Assembly: GCF_001703635.1 (NCBI RefSeq) | Contig: NZ_LQZT01000001.1 | Location: 359,150-423,149 of the forward strand | Direction: 5' to 3' | Length of the DNA stretch: 64,000 bases | Source of the DNA: Parahoeflea olei | GTDB taxonomy: Bacteria; Pseudomonadota; Alphaproteobacteria; Rhizobiales; Rhizobiaceae | Shown here: in pieces, positions 10,258-19,847 of the stretch | Layout: every line of letters begins with the position of its first letter | Numbering within the stretch: the first letter of the stretch is position 1 | The notes under the pieces: model-generated | Database searches by the model: none | The model's input: only the letters and a program-made list of their open reading frames with translations | Told to the model about the DNA's origin: nothing | Made by a program: the position numbers and the translations under genes

Positions 10258-11028
10258 TCAACGCAACAGCGAGTGGCCGCCATCCACGGTGAGGACGCTT
10301 CCGGTCATGTAGGCGCTGGCCCGCGAGGCGAGCAGCAGCACCGCCCCATCGAGATCGTGGCTCTGCCCGAGCCGGCCGAGCGGGTTCTGGTTCGCCATCA
10401 CGCCGGCGCCCGGCCCCTTCAGGAACGGCTCGGTCAGCGCGGTCTGGAACCAGCCGGGCCGGATCTCATTGACGCGGATATTGTGCTTGGCCCATTCCAG
10501 CGCCAGGCAGCGGGTCATCTGGCTGAGCGCAGCTTTGGAGGCGCTGTAGGCCGCCACCTGGCGCATCGGCAGCTCCGACAGGACACTGGAAACATTGACG
10601 ATCGAACCGCCGCGTCCGGCGCGGACCATCCGCCGGGCCGCCTCCTGCGCCATCATCACCGCCCCCTCGACATTGACCGCCATCACGTTGCGCAGGGTCT
10701 CGGCGGACAGCGACATTGCCTTGTCGCGGTGGGCGACGCCCGCGGCGTTGACCAGCACCCCAACCGCGCCGAACGCCTCCTCGATGCGGTCGTAGCAGGC
10801 GGCGATCCTGTCTTCGCGGCGGACGTCGAGCGAAATCCCCATCACGGCACCGCCCTGCCCCATTATCGTCTCGGCCGCCGCATCGAGATGCGCCTGCTCC
10901 TTGCCGATCAAAGCGACTTTCGCCCCGTTCGCGGCCAGCACGCGTGCGATAGCAAAGCCTATCCCGGTGCCGCCGCCGGTGATCAGCGCCACCTCGTCCG
11001 ACAGATCGAACACATCCTCTGCGCGCAT
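10258..11028 (-). CDS. SDR family NAD(P)-dependent oxidoreductase
   Basis: 256-residue classical short-chain dehydrogenase/reductase. It has the cofactor motif ITGGGTGIGFAIA, the NAAG structural motif (VLVNAAGVAH), the catalytic Ser in IVNVSS, the YSASK Tyr/Lys pair, and the C-terminal GSVLTVDGGHSLLR typical of the FabG/gluconate 5-dehydrogenase branch. The ATG at 11028 has AAAGGGG upstream and matches the family length; the longer frame is rejected. It is divergent from the TRAP permease genes, with 230 bp between, so its substrate may be related to the solute that system imports. Substrate not identifiable. Confidence 0.92.
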   Translation of the reverse strand: MRAEDVFDLSDEVALITGGGTGIGFAIARVLAANGAKVALIGKEQAHLDAAAETIMGQGGAVMGISLDVRREDRIAACYDRIEEAFGAVGVLVNAAGVAHRDKAMSLSAETLRNVMAVNVEGAVMMAQEAARRMVRAGRGGSIVNVSSVLSELPMRQVAAYSASKAALSQMTRCLALEWAKHNIRVNEIRPGWFQTALTEPFLKGPGAGVMANQNPLGRLGQSHDLDGAVLLLASRASAYMTGSVLTVDGGHSLLR

Positions 11029-11258
11029 GTCAGTCCCCTTTGCGTGCCTGCACCGGCCAGCGGTATAGCCACAAGCCCGGCGTAACGCCACCTGAGCCGC
11101 CCACGATAGCTGGTAAAATGAATACACCAATTATTGCCCTATTTGATTATTTGCTGATATGAACGGACCAGGCATCGCCGAACTGATAATGATGCCGTGA
11201 CGGGAACATGGATCGCGCGCACTCCGGCAAACCGGAGGCGAACGACCGGGAGGAAAAT

Positions 11259-11843
11259 ATGGGCACTCTCCTTCGGGTGAGCCGGTCTATCGACCGGTTC
11301 AACGAGTTTGTCGGGCGCAATGTTGCCTGGCTGGTCCTGGCGGCGGTGCTGATCAGCGCCGGAAACGCCACGATCCGCAAGACCTTCGACATGTCGTCAA
11401 ACGCCTGGCTGGAGGTGCAGTGGTACCTCTTCGGCGCCGTCTTCATGCTCGCCGCGGGCTGCACGCTGCGCCGCAACGAGCATGTGCGCATCGACGTGCT
11501 GGCCGGCAACCTGTCCAAACGGACCCGCGACTGGATCGACCTCTTCGGCCATTTCGTGTTCCTGCTGCCCTTCTGCCTGATGATGACCTATCTCGCCTGG
11601 CCGTTCTTCTGGCGCTCCTTCAAGAACGGCGAGATGTCCTCGAATGCCGGCGGGCTGATCATCTGGCCCGCCAAGGCGGTGATCCTCGCGGGCTTCATCC
11701 TGCTCACGCTCCAGGCCGTCTCCGAGATCATCAAGCGCATCGCCATCATCCGGGGGCTGATCGAGGAAGAGCCCGGGCACGACCACGTGCTGCCGCCGCA
11801 GGTCGAGGCGGCCACCGAGATGAAGGGCGCCCGGGATGCTTGA
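11259..11843 (+). CDS. TRAP transporter small permease (TakQ/DctQ-like)
   Basis: 194-residue small membrane subunit of a tripartite ATP-independent periplasmic transporter. Hydrophobic helices are visible at VAWLVLAAVLISAG, WLEVQWYLFGAVFMLAAG, the HFVFLLPFCLMM region and AVILAGFILLTLQAVSEI. The motif LRRNEHVRIDVLAG (helix-loop before TM3) is typical of the DctQ family. The start at 11259 has GGGAGGAAAAT directly upstream; an ATG 17 codons earlier lacks this. It overlaps the large permease by 8 nt. Confidence 0.93.
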   Translation: MGTLLRVSRSIDRFNEFVGRNVAWLVLAAVLISAGNATIRKTFDMSSNAWLEVQWYLFGAVFMLAAGCTLRRNEHVRIDVLAGNLSKRTRDWIDLFGHFVFLLPFCLMMTYLAWPFFWRSFKNGEMSSNAGGLIIWPAKAVILAGFILLTLQAVSEIIKRIAIIRGLIEEEPGHDHVLPPQVEAATEMKGARDA

Positions 11844-13713
11844 CCTGATTGCCCACAATCTCGCACCCATCATGTTCGTGACCGTGATGGGCATGCTTCT
11901 GATCGGCTATCCGGTGGCCTTCACGCTGGCGGCGGGCGGCATGTATTTCTTCGTCATCGGCGTCGAGGTCGGCCACATCTCGCCGGAAATCCACCTGTCA
12001 TGGCCCTTGGCCCAGGCCAACATGAACCGCGTCTTCGACGTGATGCGCAACGACACGCTGCTGGCGATTCCGTTCTTCACCTTCATGGGCCTCATTCTCG
12101 AGCGCTCGCGCATGGCCGAAGACCTGCTCGACACCGTCGGACAGCTGTTCGGCACCCTGCGCGGGGGCCTTGCCTTTGCAGTGGTGCTGGTCGGCGCGCT
12201 GCTCGCCGCCACCACCGGCGTGGTCGCCGCCTCGGTGATCGCCATGGGGCTGATCTCGCTGCCGATCATGATGCGCTACAACTATCATCCGGGGCTCGCG
12301 GCCGGCACCATCGCCGCCTCCGGCACGCTGGCGCAGATCATTCCGCCCTCGCTGGTGCTGATCGTGATGGCCGACCAGCTCGGCCGGTCCGTCGGCGACA
12401 TGTATGTCGGCGCGTTCTTCCCGGCCATGATCATCGTGGCCATGTATTGCGCCTATATCTTCGTCATCACGCTGATCAAGCCGCAGTGGGTTCCGGCCCT
12501 GCCGCCCGAAGCGCGGCCGCTCGGCAATGGCGGGCCGTCCCTGCTCATGATCCTGGCCGTGGCCGGCGCGCTGTTCGTCATCGGCTACAGCTTCGTGTTC
12601 TCGGACCTGCGCTATGAGACCCGCGTGGTGTGGTCGGCGCTCGCGGCGACAATCATCCCCTATGTCTTTGCGCTTCTGAACCGCGCGAAGAATCTCGGCT
12701 ATCTTTCCCGGATGGCCGAGCAGGTGGTGATCGTGCTGATTCCGCCGCTTGCGCTGATCTTCCTGGTGCTGGGCACCATCTTTCTGGGCATCGCCACCCC
12801 GACCGAAGGCGGCGCCATGGGCGCGACCGGCGCGTTGATCATGTCGCTCGCCAAGCGCAGGCTCGACAGGAAGACGCTGCTGCAGGCGCTCGATTCCACC
12901 GCCAAGCTCGCGACATTCGTGATGTTCATCCTGATCGGCGCCCGGGTCTTCGCGCTCACCTTCTACGGCATCTCCGGCAACCGCTGGGTCGAGGATCTGA
13001 TGCTGGCCCTGCCCGGCGGCGAGACCGGCTTCCTGATCACCGTCTCGGTGATCGTCTTCATCCTGGGCTGTTTCCTCGACTTCTTCGAAATCGCCTTCAT
13101 CATGGTGCCGCTGCTCGCCCCGGTCGCCGAAAAGCTCGGGATCGACCTGATCTGGTTCGGGGTGCTGCTGGGCTTCAACCTGCAGGCCAGCTTCCTGACG
13201 CCGCCCTTCGGCTTCGCGCTGTTCTACCTTCGCTCGGTGGCACCGATCAAACCCTGGTACGACGAGGTGGCCGGCCGCATGATCGAGCCGATCTCGACCC
13301 GTTCGATCTACAGCGGCACGCTGCCCTTCATCCTGATCCAGGTGGCGATGCTCGGCATCCTGATCGCCTTCCCGGGCCTCGTCACACACTACAAGAGCGA
13401 ACCGCTGATCCTCGACCAGAACGAGATCAACCGGGAAATCAACAGCATCGGCGGCGGCGGCTTTGGCCTGCCCGGCTCCGGCCTGAGCCTGCCGGGCGCT
13501 CCCGGCTTCGGCGGCGAGGCGGGCGGGATGCCGCCAATGCCGAGCTTTGGCGCCCCCGGGGGCTCGGGCGCAGGCGGCTTGCCGGCCCCCGGGGCACTGC
13601 CCGCCCCTGGCGGACTGCCGGCCCCTGGCGGATTGCCGGCACCGGGCGGCCTGCCCGCGCCGGGCGGATTGCCTGCACCAGGCGAGGCAACCGGCGCGCC
13701 GAAATTCGATTAA
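11836..13713 (+). CDS. TRAP transporter large permease (TakM/DctM-like) with Gly/Pro-rich tail
   Basis: 625-residue large permease that couples sodium entry to solute uptake. The DctM core is evident: GMLLIGYPVAFTLAAGG near the start, LAIPFFTFMGLILERS, the IAASGTLAQIIPPSLVLI loop and LGFNLQASFLTPPFGFALF. The core ends with transmembrane residues around 520 and a periplasm/cytoplasm boundary segment VTHYKSEP. Beyond it lies an unusual ~80-residue tail rich in Gly, Pro and Ala, with six near-identical GGLPAP units, absent from ordinary DctM proteins. It overlaps the small permease gene, so the two are coupled. The matching binding protein gene is convergent downstream. Confidence 0.94.
   Translation: MLDLIAHNLAPIMFVTVMGMLLIGYPVAFTLAAGGMYFFVIGVEVGHISPEIHLSWPLAQANMNRVFDVMRNDTLLAIPFFTFMGLILERSRMAEDLLDTVGQLFGTLRGGLAFAVVLVGALLAATTGVVAASVIAMGLISLPIMMRYNYHPGLAAGTIAASGTLAQIIPPSLVLIVMADQLGRSVGDMYVGAFFPAMIIVAMYCAYIFVITLIKPQWVPALPPEARPLGNGGPSLLMILAVAGALFVIGYSFVFSDLRYETRVVWSALAATIIPYVFALLNRAKNLGYLSRMAEQVVIVLIPPLALIFLVLGTIFLGIATPTEGGAMGATGALIMSLAKRRLDRKTLLQALDSTAKLATFVMFILIGARVFALTFYGISGNRWVEDLMLALPGGETGFLITVSVIVFILGCFLDFFEIAFIMVPLLAPVAEKLGIDLIWFGVLLGFNLQASFLTPPFGFALFYLRSVAPIKPWYDEVAGRMIEPISTRSIYSGTLPFILIQVAMLGILIAFPGLVTHYKSEPLILDQNEINREINSIGGGGFGLPGSGLSLPGAPGFGGEAGGMPPMPSFGAPGGSGAGGLPAPGALPAPGGLPAPGGLPAPGGLPAPGGLPAPGEATGAPKFD
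13573..13680 (+). repeat. Six tandem 18-bp units coding GGLPAP
   Basis: In-frame tandem array inside the 3' end of the TRAP large permease. Six 18-nt units encode GGLPAP, GALPAP and then GGLPAP four times. The units differ mainly at third codon positions, so the protein repeat is kept while the DNA has drifted. That argues for selection on the peptide or for an old expansion. Confidence 0.95.
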
Positions 13714-13882
13714 GTCTCCGGGATGGGGCTCACGCCCCCGCGCCCGAGGCTGGCTGACAGGCAGGTTGGCAGGCGGAACTTTCGCCCGGCCTCACGCCCG
13801 AGGCCGGAAGCCCGCACCGGGGACGCGCACGGCGCTTGCGCTCCGCCCCTATCGCCCATTCACTCCAGCCTGCTGCCAGACT

Positions 13883-13924
13883 AAAAAAGGTCCTGCATCC
13901 ATGATCCGGATGCAGGACCTTTTT
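13883..13924. terminator. Bidirectional rho-independent terminator between convergent TRAP genes
   Basis: A 17-bp perfect inverted repeat: AAAAAGGTCCTGCATCC and its complement, separated by a 7-nt loop (ATGATCC). The A run on the left and T run on the right give a U-tract on both strands. It can therefore end both the plus-strand permease transcript and the minus-strand binding-protein transcript. Confidence 0.93.
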
Positions 13925-13945
13925 GGGCAGGCCGGAACTGCCTGG

Positions 13946-15378
<1,433 letters not shown>

Positions 15379-16143
15379 ATGCACAGTGGCCTTGTCGCAA
15401 TTCCGGCCGATATCCGCAGCTTCGAGGGCTACACCTGGCACGCCTCTCCCGACCAGTACATCATGGCCGCCGTCACCGGCTCGAACGTGCTGCCGCTGAT
15501 CGTGCCCGCGCTCGCCGAGGGCGGCGATGTGGACATGGTGCTCGACCGGGTCGACGGCGTCCTCATCAGCGGATCGCGGACCAATGTGCATCCCTCGCTC
15601 TACGGCGAGGCGGAAACCGAGAACCACGGGCCGTTCGACCCCGCGCGCGACCGGCTGTCGCTGGCGCTGATTCGCCGGACCATCGAGCGCGGCATCCCAT
15701 TGCTGGCGATCTGCCGGGGCATCCAGGAGCTGAATGTGGCGCTCGGCGGGTCGCTGGCGACGGAGATCCAGGATCTTCCCGGCCGCATGGACCATCGCAA
15801 GCCGGTGACCGAGGATCGCGACACCGCCTTCGCGATCCGCCACACCATCAAGGTCAAGGAAGGCAGCTGCCTGGCATCGATCGTGGGCGATGGCGAGGTG
15901 CGGGTCAACTCGCTGCACCGCCAGGCGATCTCCAAGCTTGCCCCGCGGCTCGCCGTCGAGGCTGTGGCCGAGGACGGCACCATCGAAGCCGTCAGCGTCA
16001 TCGGCGCGCCGGGCTTTGCCATCGGCGTGCAGTGGCACCCAGAATACTGGGTCGGCAGCGACATGATTTCGGACAAGATCTTCAAGGCCTTCGGCGACGC
16101 CGTCCGGGCTCGTCACATCCGCTCGGATCAGGCCGCCGAATAG
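15379..16143 (+). CDS. Gamma-glutamyl-gamma-aminobutyrate hydrolase family protein (class I glutamine amidotransferase fold)
   Basis: 254-residue hydrolase of the PuuD/peptidase C26 family, which cleaves gamma-glutamyl amides such as gamma-glutamyl-GABA in putrescine breakdown. The catalytic Cys is in LLAICRGIQELNVALGG and the His/Glu pair in GVQWHPEYW. An N-terminal LVAIPADIR and GSRTNVHPSLYG match the family. The ATG at 15379 gives the normal length; the open frame continues 65 codons upstream without conserved sequence. No other put/puu genes are adjacent, so the substrate is uncertain. Confidence 0.9.
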   Translation: MHSGLVAIPADIRSFEGYTWHASPDQYIMAAVTGSNVLPLIVPALAEGGDVDMVLDRVDGVLISGSRTNVHPSLYGEAETENHGPFDPARDRLSLALIRRTIERGIPLLAICRGIQELNVALGGSLATEIQDLPGRMDHRKPVTEDRDTAFAIRHTIKVKEGSCLASIVGDGEVRVNSLHRQAISKLAPRLAVEAVAEDGTIEAVSVIGAPGFAIGVQWHPEYWVGSDMISDKIFKAFGDAVRARHIRSDQAAE

Positions 16144-16169
16144 GCCCACCCAACTGCTGCGAAAAGACC

Positions 16170-16192
16170 GGCGCGCTGCGTGAGGGCGCGCC
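16170..16192 (-). terminator. Candidate terminator after 2-hydroxyacid dehydrogenase
   Basis: GGCGCGC and GCGCGCC form a 7-bp stem with a 9-nt loop between the convergent hydrolase and dehydrogenase genes. On the minus strand it is followed shortly by a short T run (GGTCTTTTC), so it better fits the dehydrogenase transcript. Confidence 0.55.
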
Positions 16193-16207
16193 TGCACTCC
16201 TTCCGGT

Positions 16208-17182
16208 TCAGCCTGGCTTCCGGTCGAGATGAGCGCATTCGGGGACCGGCGTGATCGCCGGCCGGCCCGCGAACCAGGCTCCGAGATTGTCGACCACCAG
16301 ATCCGCCATGGCGTTGCGCGTCGACACCGAGGCCGAGGCCACGTGCGGCAGCAGGCAGGCATTGGGCAAATCGATCAGCGCCTGCGGCACATTGGGTTCG
16401 TCGGCGAACACGTCAAGCCCGGCCGCCGCGATGCGCCCTTCGGAGAGGGCCCCGATCAGCGCGAGCTCATCGATGGTCGATCCGCGTCCGACGCTGATCA
16501 GCACGCCATCGGTGCCGAGCGCGTCGAGAATATCGGCATTGACGGCATTGGCTGTCGCCGCGCCGCCCGGAACCACCACGATCAGCGTATCCACCGCCCG
16601 GGCGAGCCCGGCAAGGGTCTCGTGCCAGGTGTAGCCGACATCGTCGCGCCGGTTGCGGGTGTGGTAATGGATCGGCAGTCCGAAGGCTTCGAGGCGCCGG
16701 GCGATGGCAAGGCCGATCCGCCCCAGCCCGAAAATGCCGATGGTCCGCCCCCTCAGGGTCAGCCGCGTCAGCGGGTAGCCGCCCTCGGCGGCCCAGCGGC
16801 CGGCACGCAGATAGGCTTCGGCCTTGGGAAATTCGCGCAGCGTGTTGAGCAGAAGCCCCACGGTGGTGTCGGCAACCTCGTCGGACAGAACGTCCGGCGT
16901 GTTGGTGACCATCACCCCGCGCCCGGCCGCATGCCTGGCATCGACCGCGTCGTATCCCACCCCGAAATTGGCGATGATCTCGAGATTGGGAAAACTGTCG
17001 ATGAAACCGGCGTCGATCGTGGTCATGCTGGCGATGCCGTGGACCTTGTCCCGTGTTGCGGCATCGAGCAGACCGGTATCCGCCGTCTCCAGCGAGACCG
17101 CCTCGAATTCGGCCTCGACGCGCTCGCGGACCCGCGGATTGATCCTCCCGGGGATCAGAATGACCGGCTTGTCGTTACTCAT
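16208..17182 (-). CDS. D-isomer-specific 2-hydroxyacid dehydrogenase (glyoxylate/hydroxypyruvate reductase type)
   Basis: 324-residue NAD(P)H-dependent reductase of 2-oxoacids. The family pattern is clear: IANFGVGYDAVD and GVMVTNTPDVLSDEVAD in the substrate domain, the cofactor motif GIFGLGRIGLAIARRL, the catalytic Arg in ISVGRGSTIDE, a Glu in FADEPNVP and the His in LLPHVASAS. It overlaps the upstream LacI-type regulator by 4 nt (ATGA), with a GGGAGGG ribosome site inside the regulator, so the two are co-translated. The regulator probably senses a substrate or product of this enzyme. Natural substrate unknown. Confidence 0.93.
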   Translation of the reverse strand: MSNDKPVILIPGRINPRVRERVEAEFEAVSLETADTGLLDAATRDKVHGIASMTTIDAGFIDSFPNLEIIANFGVGYDAVDARHAAGRGVMVTNTPDVLSDEVADTTVGLLLNTLREFPKAEAYLRAGRWAAEGGYPLTRLTLRGRTIGIFGLGRIGLAIARRLEAFGLPIHYHTRNRRDDVGYTWHETLAGLARAVDTLIVVVPGGAATANAVNADILDALGTDGVLISVGRGSTIDELALIGALSEGRIAAAGLDVFADEPNVPQALIDLPNACLLPHVASASVSTRNAMADLVVDNLGAWFAGRPAITPVPECAHLDRKPG

Positions 17183-18207
17183 CGTGTCCCTCCCGGATGA
17201 AGTGGCCCCGTCGATTGCCGGATTCGCATTTCCGGCTTGATCAGGTGCAGGCCGTCGGCTTCGCTTGAGCCGTTGAGCTTGTCGAGCAAGGCACGCGCGG
17301 CGAAACGTCCGACTTCGGATTGCCCGTTCCAGACCGTCGTCAAGGCGGGCGTGGCAATCGCCGCTTCCTCGAGATCGTCATAGCCGGTCACGGAGATGTC
17401 GCGGCCCGGCACCAGGCCCGCCCGCGCGATCCCGTTCATCAGGCCGATCGCCACCAGGTCGTTCCAGCACACCGCCGCCGTCGGCTTGAGCGGGTTGGCG
17501 AGGAAATTGACCGCCGCCTCGAACCCGCTCTGCTTGGTGCGGGGGCCGGGAATGCGCAAGGCCGACTCAAGCTCGAGCCCCGCCGCCTTCATCGCATTGG
17601 CATAGCCCGCATAGCGGTCGCGGCCCGTCGAGGTGTGATCCGTGCCGCCGATCATGGCGATCCGGGTGTGCCCGAGACTGATCAGGTGATTGGTCGCGAG
17701 CGTGGTGCCATAGGCGTCGTCGCCGCGGAAAGTCGGCAGGTCGATCTCTGGCACCGAGCGCGCGATCAGGATCGCGGGCATGCCGTTGTCCTCGGCAAGC
17801 CGGATGTCCGAGGCCGGCGTGCCGATCGCCGGCGACATGATCACGCCGTCGCCGCCGAGCTGCAGAAGCGTTTCGATGAAATTGCGCTGCTTTTCGACCG
17901 AATCGTAGTGGTTGGACAGGATGAAGGTCTGGCGACTGCGGTCGAGTTCGGTCTCGATCGCCTTCAGGATTTCCGCATAGAACGGGTTCATGATGTCGTG
18001 CACGACCACGCCGATGATCCCGGAGCGGGAGGTTCTGAGCGAGGCCGCACGCCGGTTGTAGATATAGCCGAGCTCGACCGCCTTTTCCTTGATGCGTTCG
18101 CGGGTAATATCGGCCACCAGGGGGCTGTCCCGCAAGGCCAGTGAAACGGTTGCCGTGGAAAGGCCGAGCGCTTCGGCAATGGTCGAAAGCTTAACTTTTT
18201 GCGCCAA
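17179..18207 (-). CDS. LacI family transcriptional regulator
   Basis: 342-residue repressor/activator. The N-terminal helix-turn-helix is VKLSTIAEALGLSTATVSLAL, followed by the hinge GYIYNRRAASLRTSRSGIIGVV and a periplasmic-binding-like sensor domain (MNPFYAEILKAIE, SVTGYDDLEEAAIATPALTTV). The start codon appears to be TTG, with AGGA unusually close; no ATG fits the helix-turn-helix. An AAACGTTT palindrome lies about 50 nt upstream and is a likely autoregulatory operator. First gene of a two-gene operon with the 2-hydroxyacid dehydrogenase. Confidence 0.92.
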   Translation of the reverse strand: MAQKVKLSTIAEALGLSTATVSLALRDSPLVADITRERIKEKAVELGYIYNRRAASLRTSRSGIIGVVVHDIMNPFYAEILKAIETELDRSRQTFILSNHYDSVEKQRNFIETLLQLGGDGVIMSPAIGTPASDIRLAEDNGMPAILIARSVPEIDLPTFRGDDAYGTTLATNHLISLGHTRIAMIGGTDHTSTGRDRYAGYANAMKAAGLELESALRIPGPRTKQSGFEAAVNFLANPLKPTAAVCWNDLVAIGLMNGIARAGLVPGRDISVTGYDDLEEAAIATPALTTVWNGQSEVGRFAARALLDKLNGSSEADGLHLIKPEMRIRQSTGPLHPGGTR

Positions 18208-18254
18208 TTCCTGATTCCAAATCCCGTTTGCGTCGCCAAGGCACGCGTCAATGA

Positions 18255-18268
18255 TTCAAACGTTTTAA
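18255..18268. promoter_or_regulatory. Candidate LacI-family operator
   Basis: TTCAAACGTTTTAA: an 8-bp perfect palindrome AAACGTTT centred on CG, extended by TT/AA on each side. A central CG with A/T-rich arms is the usual form of LacI-family operators. It lies 47 nt upstream of the regulator start, on the promoter side. Confidence 0.6.
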
Positions 18269-18302
18269 CAAAGTAAGAGGTTTGAACCGGGCTGGCAATC
18301 AG

Positions 18303-18872
18303 TCAGTTTTCTTCATCCGGCTCGTCTGCAAACGGAATTTCATCTGCGGGGAGCACCGTAGTCTCCGTTTCCGGACCCCGTTCGGCAAGCGCGGCCTGCC
18401 CGGCGCGGAGTTCGGCCAGAAGGCCGGCTTCGACTTTGCCCAGAAGATCGAGAAGCTGCGTGACCTCCTTTTCCTTGAGCCCGGCAAAGGCGGATTTCTC
18501 GGTGCGTCGCTGCGCTTTGCGCACCGCCCGGATCTGGTCACGCCCGGCATCGGTCAGGAAGACCAGCATCATCCGCCCGTCGTCCTTGGAGCCCTCACGC
18601 CGCACGAAGCCCTGGGCCGCCAGCCGGCCGAGCGTCTTGGTGATCGTCGGCGCCTTGACCCCGAGTGCGGCGGCGATGGCGCCCGGCGTCTGCCCGTCCT
18701 GCGCGTCAAGCGCCAGCATGACGGCGTCCTGCCCGGCATAAAGCCCGAGATCGAGCAGATGCCGCGACAAGGCGGTGCGGGCGTTGCGCGCGACCTGGTT
18801 GATCAAAAGCAGCGTTTCGGCCTGAACCGACTTCTTCGACCGTTTGATCTTGCTCTTCTTTTTCGCGGACAT
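18303..18872 (-). CDS. MarR family winged helix-turn-helix regulator
   Basis: 189-residue regulator. The winged helix is visible: GAIAAALGVKAPTITKTLGRLAAQGFVRREGSKDDGR, with the wing ending in MMLVFLTDAGRDQI, the signature arrangement of the MarR family. It starts with a basic stretch (SAKKKSKIKRSKKS) and ends in an acidic tail (DEIPFADEPDEEN). The ATG has AGGGGCTGTCC upstream. Divergent from the creatininase-family gene (78 bp apart), which it may control. Its ligand cannot be inferred. Confidence 0.92.
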   Translation of the reverse strand: MSAKKKSKIKRSKKSVQAETLLLINQVARNARTALSRHLLDLGLYAGQDAVMLALDAQDGQTPGAIAAALGVKAPTITKTLGRLAAQGFVRREGSKDDGRMMLVFLTDAGRDQIRAVRKAQRRTEKSAFAGLKEKEVTQLLDLLGKVEAGLLAELRAGQAALAERGPETETTVLPADEIPFADEPDEEN

Positions 18873-18950
18873 GGACAGCCCCTTCTTGCAGCCTTTGATC
18901 CATCACCCTAGGGTTCAAGCCTACTCAAGCCCGAGCGGAAACACCACTCC

Positions 18951-19694
18951 ATGCCCTCACAATCCGTGCCGATCGCAATCCTGCCGCTGGGCGCTCACGA
19001 GCAGCACGGACCGCACCTTCCCTTCGAGACCGATGCGCTGATCGCACAGGCGGTTGCCGAACGGCTTGTCGCGGTGGCGCCGCCCGGGGTCAGCCCCGAA
19101 CTCCTCGCCGTCGAATCGGTCGGCTATTCTATCGAGCACATGGATGTGACAGGAACGCGAAGCCTTGCTTTCGACGAAGCCGTCACCCGCTGGCTCGACA
19201 TTGCCGGAGCCTGCGCCGCCCGGGGCACGCGCCGGCTGCTGCTGCTCAACGCCCATGGCGGCAACTCGCCGCTTCTGACCGTCGTCGCCACCGAAGCGCG
19301 GGTGCGGTTCAACATGCTTGCGGTGGCGACGAGCTGGACCCGCTTCGGCCTTCCCGAAGGCCTGATCGACCCGGCCGACAAGGCGCTGGACATTCACGCC
19401 GGCGATATCGAGACATCGGTGATGCTGGCGATCCGCCCGGACCTGGTGCGGCTTGAGGCCGCCAGGGATTTCCCGTCCCGGCAGGCTGAATATGCACAAC
19501 GCTTTGCACATCTTCGCGCCTATGGCCCGCATGCTTTCGGCTGGAAGATGTCCGATCTGAACGCAGATGGCGCCGCGGGCCACGCAAGCCGCGCCAGCGC
19601 CGGAAAGGGCGAAGCCATCCTCGCCCATGCGGTCAGCGGCCTTGCCGAGTTGCTCGCCGACATGGCGGCGTTCGACGTGAGCGAACTGGCATAA
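18951..19694 (+). CDS. Creatininase family amidohydrolase
   Basis: 247-residue metal-dependent hydrolase of the creatininase family. Metal-binding motifs are visible: PLGAHEQHGPHLPFETDA (Glu, His, Asp), LLLLNAHGGNSPLL (His) and IHAGDIETSVML (Glu). Members hydrolyse cyclic amides (creatinine, formamides, riboflavin intermediates) or mature peptides; which applies here is not evident. The start matches the family N-terminus, although the ribosome site is weak. The 153 bp after it holds no terminator I could find. Confidence 0.88.
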   Translation: MPSQSVPIAILPLGAHEQHGPHLPFETDALIAQAVAERLVAVAPPGVSPELLAVESVGYSIEHMDVTGTRSLAFDEAVTRWLDIAGACAARGTRRLLLLNAHGGNSPLLTVVATEARVRFNMLAVATSWTRFGLPEGLIDPADKALDIHAGDIETSVMLAIRPDLVRLEAARDFPSRQAEYAQRFAHLRAYGPHAFGWKMSDLNADGAAGHASRASAGKGEAILAHAVSGLAELLADMAAFDVSELA

Positions 19695-19847
19695 CAGCGC
19701 CGCGCGCGACCCTCAAAAAACAACACCTGTTTTATTTACTTGTTTGAAACGCCAGCCTGCTTAACTGAACGGGTTCTGGCGGCCCACTCATTGGTAAATG
19801 AAGAATGAAGATGCACGTAATTGTTATAGAATTATCGAGATATTTTC

